Shown here: positions 30,781 to 34,696 of the stretch, piece by piece | Position numbering within the stretch: the first letter of the stretch is position 1 | How the letters are laid out: every line of letters begins with the position of its first letter | NCBI GenBank assembly: GCA_016875635.1 | Contig: VGPD01000025.1 | Span: forward strand, 1 to 34,696 | DNA: 34,696 nucleotides | Reading direction: 5' to 3' | From: Chloroflexota bacterium | Lineage (GTDB): Bacteria; Chloroflexota; Dehalococcoidia; UBA2979 | Notes under the pieces: model-generated | What the model was told of the DNA's origin: nothing | What the model saw: only the letters and a program-made list of their open reading frames with translations | Databases searched by the model: none | Position numbers and translations under genes: made by a program

Positions 30781-31230
30781 CTACTGCTTCCGCGCCTGCG
30801 CCGCCTTCGCAAGGGTTACGAACGACCGCACCGGCATCGACTTCACGGTTTTGCCGATGAGGTCGAGGGGAAGGTCTTCGAGCCTCCGGAAGCGCACGCA
30901 GGACTTCCCCACGTCGTATTGTTTCCCGGTCGCCCGATACGCACGCTCGAACGCTTCCGCCGACGCCTGGGACACGTAGATCGTGTTCAGGTAGAGGGCC
31001 ATGTAGTTCTTCTGGGACGCAAGAGCGGCGTACTGGAGCGGCTGCTTGTTGTAGGTGTCCGGGTACACGGCGAGTGGCACGCGGTACTCGATCATCCCGT
31101 GCCCCATCGCCTCCTCGTACCCCTTCGGCAGATGCCTGAGGATCGCCGCCCGCACCTCCGACAGCGCGACCCGGCGGTCGGCGGGAAGCGAAGCGAGGTA
31201 GGCATCGACTGTGGCAGCGTCTGAGTGCAC
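30781..31230 (-). CDS. DUF1801 domain protein (YdhG/YdeI-like)
   Basis: 149 residues from the GTG at 31230, with GGGGAG about 5 nt upstream. The text VDAYLASLPADRRVALSEVRAAILRHLPKGYEE, then MIEYRVPLAVYPDTYNKQPLQYAALASQKNYMALYLN (both read in parts) matches the small DUF1801 family, related to frataxin-like iron chaperone folds; SCVRFRRLEDLPLDLI is a typical C-terminal block. The function is not established. It lies after tRNA-Glu(CTC) and a terminator on the same strand. Confidence 0.85.
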   Translation of the reverse strand: MHSDAATVDAYLASLPADRRVALSEVRAAILRHLPKGYEEAMGHGMIEYRVPLAVYPDTYNKQPLQYAALASQKNYMALYLNTIYVSQASAEAFERAYRATGKQYDVGKSCVRFRRLEDLPLDLIGKTVKSMPVRSFVTLAKAAQARKQ

Positions 31231-31292
31231 GCGGGCTCCCCGACTGAGGATGGAAAGGCATACATCATAAATAGTCGATGACAGGCACAAAG

Positions 31293-31316
31293 ACGGCGCG
31301 CCTCACGGCGCGCCGT
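31293..31316 (-). terminator. Intrinsic terminator of tRNA-Glu(CTC)
   Basis: Perfect 10-bp inverted repeat ACGGCGCGCC (31293-31302) / GGCGCGCCGT (31307-31316) with a TCAC loop, 12 bases after the tRNA 3' end on the minus strand; CTTTG follows in the transcript direction. Confidence 0.7.
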
Positions 31317-31327
31317 CCGACCCTGAC

Positions 31328-31404
31328 TGGTGACCCATACCGGATTCGAACCGGTGGTTTCCGCCTTGAGAGGGCGGCGTCCTAGGCCGCTAGACGAATG
31401 GGCC
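31328..31404 (-). tRNA. tRNA-Glu (anticodon CTC)
   Basis: Minus strand. The acceptor stem pairs GGCCCAT with ATGGGTC; the T arm contains GGTTCGAATCC; the anticodon stem is CCGCC/GGCGG around loop CTCTCAA, giving anticodon CTC, which reads GAG. The 3' CCA is encoded (31328-31330). The 5' end is at 31404. The 12-base spacer to the terminator hairpin supports a monocistronic transcript. Confidence 0.95.
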
Positions 31405-31415
31405 ACGAAAGCGGC

Positions 31416-31488
31416 GGACGCTCACGCGTCCTCCATGTGTGTACACCATTTCCACCCACCGATCCAACACGGACATCCGGAGGACGCG
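31416..31488. other. Alternative stem structures beside tRNA-Glu(CTC)
   Basis: GGACGC (31416-31421) can pair with GCGTCC (31426-31431) to form a 6-bp hairpin with a 4-nt loop. The overlapping CGCGTCCTCC (31425-31434) can instead pair with GGAGGACGCG (31479-31488), perfect over 10 bp. The two stems are mutually exclusive. On the minus strand this is the tRNA 5' side; on the plus strand it precedes the membrane protein gene at 31628. A weak minus-strand promoter (-35 TTGGAT at 31462-31467, 18 bp, TACACA at 31438-31443) may drive the tRNA. Confidence 0.4.
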
Positions 31489-31627
31489 AAAGCGACCCAG
31501 CCCCCAGCGTGCGATTCTGTCGCCTTCATTTCAGCATTACGCAGATTCCGGCGCGGCTGCCGGACCTTCCGATTGCCCTTCACCCACGCGCACCGAATCA
31601 TCATGGCTACGCAACTAGGGGCACTCC

Positions 31628-32059
31628 ATGCGGTTCGTCCTCAGCAATCCACGGCTCTTCGCTGTGAAGACTGCTTCAGTCTTCGTGTTGTCGTTTGCGC
31701 TTGTCCCGTTACTCCAGTGGAAGGATGAGCTGCCCGCGATGCTTTACACCGGATCGCTGGTCGCGCTGCATGTGTTCATCCTGGGGATCTACTTGTACCG
31801 CGTACGGTTCCGTGACCTGGATCCGGATCGGCGGTCGCTGGTCGCCCGCGTCCTCGGCCTGGCGATCACCGTCTACCTGCTCTCCGCCATCTCGGCGTTT
31901 GACGCCAACTCTTCGGTCCCTCAGCTGGCGCTTCAGATGCTCGGCGTCTCGCTCGTGCACATGCTAATCCTCGCCTTGCTCATCCTCGCCTTGCTCATGG
32001 TGCGCGCCATCCCGGCAGGGCGGACTGGAACCTCGGCCTCGTCCCGCCAGTCGTCCTGA
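31628..32059 (+). CDS. Four-helix membrane protein of unknown function
   Basis: 143 residues from the ATG at 31628, with AGGGG about 8 nt upstream. Four apolar segments are visible, near 14-30 (TASVFVLSFALVPLLQW), 38-58, 76-95 and 99-125; the last contains the repeat LILALLILALL, encoded by a perfect 15-bp tandem duplication (31967-31981 and 31982-31996). Short basic loop RVRFRDLDPDRRS. No family recognised. A weak promoter TTGCCC (31573-31578), 17 bp, AATCAT lies upstream. Confidence 0.75.
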   Translation: MRFVLSNPRLFAVKTASVFVLSFALVPLLQWKDELPAMLYTGSLVALHVFILGIYLYRVRFRDLDPDRRSLVARVLGLAITVYLLSAISAFDANSSVPQLALQMLGVSLVHMLILALLILALLMVRAIPAGRTGTSASSRQSS

Positions 32060-32128
32060 TGCCTCGCCTCGCACGTCGAGCGCCGCCGCGCGGTAGCATC
32101 GCGCCTCCGCTTGCGGACGAGGGAGGCG

Positions 32129-33088
32129 ATGATGGACCTGGGCGTGATGATCGAGGGCCAGGAGGGGCTGACCTGGGATCGCTGGCGACGGATCATGCGC
32201 GCGACCGAGGACCTGGGGTTTGAGTCGCTCTGGCGTTCCGACCACTTCTTCTCACTCTCCGGCCCGCGCGACCGACAGGCCCTGGAAACTTTCCTGTCAT
32301 TCGTCCTCGTCGCCACGGAGACGTCGAGGATCCGTTTCGGCCCGCTCGTCGCCTCCTCGACCTTCCGCCACCCCTCGCTCGTCGCCCGGATGTCCGCTCA
32401 GATCGACGCCCTCTCAGGCGGACGGTTCATCCTCGGGATGGGCGCCGGTTGGAACGTGCCAGAGCACGAGGCGTTCGGACTTCCGTTCCCTCCAATCAAG
32501 GAGCGCATGGACCGGCTGGAAGAGAGCATCCAGGTGGTGCGGGCGCTCTGGTCGGATGGCCCGGCGAACTTCGAAGGGCGCCACTACACGCTGAAAGACG
32601 CGCTGTGCGAACCGAAGCCAACGCAGCGGCCACTGCCGATCGTGGTCGGCGGTTCCGGTGAACGGCGGACACTCAAACTGGTCGCGCAGTACGCGCAGGA
32701 GTGGAACGGCGTGGGACTCACGGTGGAGGCGTACCAGGCGAAGCGTGCCGTGCTGGAACAGCATTGCGCGGACGTCGGTCGTGACCCGAGAACGATCCGC
32801 CACTCCCAGATGACCGGGTTCATCATCGGCAAGACCGAGGCCGACCAGCGCGCCCACCTCGCACGCGTCGCCGAGACGCTCCCCGCCCTCAGCCGGAACG
32901 ACCCCGCGGAGGTCATCCGCGGCGTCAAGGCGCGCGGCTGGCTGGTGGGGACACCGGGTGAGGTGGTGGAGGAAATCGGCCGCCGCCAGGAGGCCGGGCT
33001 TTCCCGCCTGATGCTTCAGCACCAGGCTCAGGAGGACTTCGCGACCTTGGAGCTGATCGCGCGAGAGGTGATGCCGCAGGTGCGCTAG
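32129..33088 (+). CDS. LLM-class flavin/F420-dependent oxidoreductase
   Basis: 319 residues; two adjacent ATGs (32129 and 32132), with GGGAGG (32121-32126) before them. Luciferase-like TIM barrel: MDLGVMIEGQEGLTWDRWRR, GFESLWRSDHFFS, RFGPLVASSTFRHPSLVAR, GGRFILGMGAGWN and PLPIVVGGSGERRTL, all typical of the TIGR03560-type F420-dependent group. Uses reduced F420 or FMN to oxidise or reduce an unknown substrate. It ends in a GCGCTAGCGC palindrome at its stop, convergent with tRNA-Glu(TTC). Confidence 0.88.
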   Translation: MMDLGVMIEGQEGLTWDRWRRIMRATEDLGFESLWRSDHFFSLSGPRDRQALETFLSFVLVATETSRIRFGPLVASSTFRHPSLVARMSAQIDALSGGRFILGMGAGWNVPEHEAFGLPFPPIKERMDRLEESIQVVRALWSDGPANFEGRHYTLKDALCEPKPTQRPLPIVVGGSGERRTLKLVAQYAQEWNGVGLTVEAYQAKRAVLEQHCADVGRDPRTIRHSQMTGFIIGKTEADQRAHLARVAETLPALSRNDPAEVIRGVKARGWLVGTPGEVVEEIGRRQEAGLSRLMLQHQAQEDFATLELIAREVMPQVR

Positions 33089-33112
33089 CGCGATCGATGT
33101 GGCCGCGAGGGC

Positions 33113-33187
33113 TGGTGCCCCCAAGGGGAATTGAACCCCTGTCTGCACCTTGAAAGGGTGCCGTCCTAACCTCTAGACGATAGGGGC
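33113..33187 (-). tRNA. tRNA-Glu (anticodon TTC)
   Basis: Minus strand. Acceptor GCCCCTA pairs with TGGGGGC (one G-U). Anticodon stem GCACC/GGTGC around CTTTCAA gives TTC, which reads GAA (and GAG by wobble). T arm has GGGTTCAATTCCC. The encoded CCA is 33113-33115. Together with the CTC species 1.8 kb away this covers both glutamate codons. Confidence 0.95.
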
Positions 33188-33214
33188 GCGGCCACGCACC
33201 ACGCGTCGCATTCG

Positions 33215-33244
33215 AGGATAGCCCGCCTGCCGCTGCTCGGTCGA
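33215..33244 (-). promoter_or_regulatory. Promoter of tRNA-Glu(TTC)
   Basis: Minus strand: -35 TCGACC (33239-33244), 18-bp spacer, -10 TATCCT (33215-33220). Predicted start near 33207, about 20 nt before the mature tRNA 5' end. Confidence 0.5.
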
Positions 33245-33262
33245 CGCCCCAGCGTCGCGCAG

Positions 33263-33685
33263 CTACCTGGGTAAGCGCGGGTGCGGGTGTCCCGGCAGCG
33301 TGGGACGGACTGCGGGTACGGGCGGCGGTGCCGTGGACGGGCCACGGCCCAGCCTCCACTGCGGCCGGACCGGTGCGCTGGCCGCTGCTGGCCCCTGCAG
33401 GCGGCGCGGCTGGGCCCGGGGTGGCTCGTCCGGAGTCGCGGATGGCGCCGGCACGGTCGAGGCGGTCGATGGCGCATCGTCAGCGCCTGACCCCGTCTCC
33501 GCCGGAGGCGGCACCACTGGAGAGGGCGGGCGAGCATCCTCGGGAACCGACGGCCGCAGAACCGGACGAGCGACCTCGCGCCCGCGGCCCCGCCGCCATC
33601 GATATGCCAGCATCAGCGCGCCAGCCGCCAGCACGAGCAGCAGTACGCCAGCCGTCCGGCGATGGCGCCGGCGAGGTGGGCTCAT
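33263..33685 (-). CDS. Membrane-anchored proline-rich protein
   Basis: 140 residues from the ATG at 33685 (an upstream ATG at 33823 would add 46). Basic N-terminus MSPPRRRHRRTAG, one membrane segment (about 13-28, VLLLVLAAGALMLAY) and RWRRGRGRE after it; the rest is Pro-, Ala- and Ser-rich low complexity (VVPPPAETGSGADDAPST, then PAPSATPDEPPRAQPRR). It looks like an inner membrane anchor with a disordered extracytoplasmic or cytoplasmic tail. No domain recognised; it may be spurious at this GC content. Confidence 0.45.
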   Translation of the reverse strand: MSPPRRRHRRTAGVLLLVLAAGALMLAYRWRRGRGREVARPVLRPSVPEDARPPSPVVPPPAETGSGADDAPSTASTVPAPSATPDEPPRAQPRRLQGPAAASAPVRPQWRLGRGPSTAPPPVPAVRPTLPGHPHPRLPR

Positions 33686-33969
33686 CTCGATCGTGACACC
33701 CAGTAGATGTGGCAGACACAGCGAGGATGTCAGGTCGTCGAAACCCTCACGGATCTCGCCGCCATGCCGATACTCAGTGGCACGGAAGTCTTGCACTCGG
33801 TGTGGCAGCGGCATGAAGCCCATGGGCGCCCAGCTTTCGACTGGTTGATGCCTCGCGCCGCCGCCGTCGACGCAAGACCGTGGATAACGTTCCCGGCCCC
33901 GATAGGGAGGCGGAATCTACCACGGGTTGGGAAGGCGCGGGCTTCCGCGGGGCGCGGCCAGGGATTCGA

Positions 33970-34039
33970 GGTCGAACGAATTCGGATCGTCCGGCCTATT
34001 ATTTTCGGCTCGTCCGGCGTATTATTCGCCGGTTCGACC
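33970..34039. promoter_or_regulatory. Tandem direct repeats framed by an inverted repeat, upstream of the DUF1800 gene
   Basis: Two 17-bp copies TCGTCCGGC(C/G)TATTATT, at 33987-34003 and 34010-34026, period 23 bp (one mismatch). They are framed by GGTCGAAC (33970-33977) and its inverse GTTCGACC (34032-34039). Each copy contains TATTAT, a possible -10. The rest of the 33686-34087 gap shows only a 7-bp inverted repeat CATGCCG (33763-33769) / CGGCATG (33809-33815). Confidence 0.5.
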
Positions 34040-34087
34040 GAACGCAAGTCCGATTCCTTCGTTTCAGGGCCAGACAGGAGCACACGG

Positions 34088-34696
34088 ATGGCCCTCGACA
34101 CCGAACGCCAGAAGATCCAGCACCTGCTCCGTCGCGCGGGATGGGGATATTCCGCCTCCGAGTTGAAGGAATACCTGGCGCTTGGCCTCCAGGGAAGCAT
34201 CGACCGCCTGCTGGCCCCTGAATCCGTCGACGATTCAGCGACCGAGGCGCGGGTCGCCGGACTGGCTGCCGACCCGTACCAGGATCGCGCCACCCTCCTC
34301 ACCGCGTGGCACCTCCGCATCGTTTCCACCAGGCGTCCGCTGCTGGAGCGGATGACGTACTTCTGGCATGACCATTTCGCGAACTCGATCGACACCGTGG
34401 AGAGCCCGGCGTTCATGCAGGTACAGAACGACCTGTTCCGCGCGCGCGCCTTCGGACGGTTCGACGAGATGCTCACGGCCGTCTCACGCGACCCGGCGAT
34501 GATGGTGTTCCTGGACAACCGGCTGAACGTCCGCACGGCGCCGAACGAGAACTATGCGCGCGAGCTGATGGAGCTTCACACCCTCGGCGAGGGGAACGTC
34601 TACACCGAGAAAGACATCCAGGAGGCCGCACGGGCGCTGACGGGATGGCGGATCACCCTCGAATCCCTGACCAAGGAGCAGCTGGATGCGAGGCGG
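34088..34696 (+). CDS. DUF1800 domain protein, 3' truncated by window edge
   Basis: 203 codons are in view from the ATG at 34088; AGGAG (34076-34080) is 7 nt upstream. Start MALDTERQKIQHLLRRAGWG matches the DUF1800 family start; LLERMTYFWHDHFANSID, FDEMLTAVSRDPAMMVFLDN and NENYARELMELHTLGEGNVYTEKDI (in parts) are its hallmark blocks. Full-length members are about 450-600 residues and usually sit next to a DUF1501 protein. Function unestablished; the pair is often exported. The end of the gene is outside the window. Confidence 0.9.
   Translation, partial: MALDTERQKIQHLLRRAGWGYSASELKEYLALGLQGSIDRLLAPESVDDSATEARVAGLAADPYQDRATLLTAWHLRIVSTRRPLLERMTYFWHDHFANSIDTVESPAFMQVQNDLFRARAFGRFDEMLTAVSRDPAMMVFLDNRLNVRTAPNENYARELMELHTLGEGNVYTEKDIQEAARALTGWRITLESLTKEQLDARR

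Noticed and set aside
33879-33887. Second DnaA-box-like sequence
   Set aside because: One mismatch to TTATCCACA and isolated; nothing suggests an origin.
1-34696. CRISPR arrays, transposases, integrases, prophage or attachment sites
   Set aside because: No regular repeat-spacer pattern, no transposase or integrase motifs, and no target-site-like duplications at the tRNA genes.

Overview
The window is high-GC, densely packed bacterial chromosome with short intergenic gaps. Several traits suggest a Chloroflexota-like lineage (Dehalococcoidia, Tepidiformia or Thermomicrobia type): an archaeal-type phosphoglycerate mutase inside a bacterial glycolysis operon, the LL-diaminopimelate aminotransferase route to lysine and peptidoglycan, a fused gamma-alpha 2-oxoacid:ferredoxin oxidoreductase, F420-type LLM oxidoreductases, and several genes that look leaderless. 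This placement is inference from gene content; no marker such as 16S rRNA is present.

Layout. 1-2543 (+): the 3' part of a penicillin acylase family gene, translationally coupled to a geranylgeranyl/polyprenyl diphosphate synthase. 2666-9815 (+): a housekeeping run behind a good promoter: pgk, apgM, tpiA, miaA, dapF, a GNAT protein and dapL; hflX follows from its own leader. hflX ends tail to tail with a minus-strand block (11217-14933): a THUMP-like methyltransferase, a degenerate nucleotidyltransferase-like protein, small unknown proteins and a QueD-like protein lacking the expected cysteine. 15023-17649 (-): korAB, with a clear promoter and leader. 18047-18280 (+): a stand-alone Lrp/AsnC ligand-binding (RAM) domain. 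18349-21448 (-): an operon of two tandem paralogous alpha/beta hydrolases and an MFS transporter. 21583 (+): a BCP-type peroxiredoxin, then a lower-GC stretch with no assignable gene. 22385-26092 (-): mutM and polA, divergent from a two-gene unit (unknown protein plus membrane-anchored thermonuclease). 27423-31404 (-): lipoprotein, threonine aldolase, unknown protein, CcdA, small protein, DUF1801 protein and tRNA-Glu(CTC). 31628-34696: a membrane protein, an LLM oxidoreductase, tRNA-Glu(TTC), a proline-rich membrane protein and the start of a DUF1800 protein that runs off the window.

The most striking object is the CcdA protein (29784-30557, minus). Its two conserved cysteine-containing halves are in swapped order: the half that is C-terminal in known CcdA (WSPCIGP) comes first, and the half that is normally N-terminal (FLSPCVLP) comes second, joined by an acidic linker. 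It looks like a natural circular permutation of the membrane electron transporter. A second theme is an extended -10-like TANNNT box placed 6-8 nt before the start codon, without a Shine-Dalgarno sequence, at five genes (apgM, polA, the genes starting at 26188, 29744 and 30756). This indicates widespread leaderless transcription.

I saw no CRISPR array, insertion sequence, rRNA or prophage.
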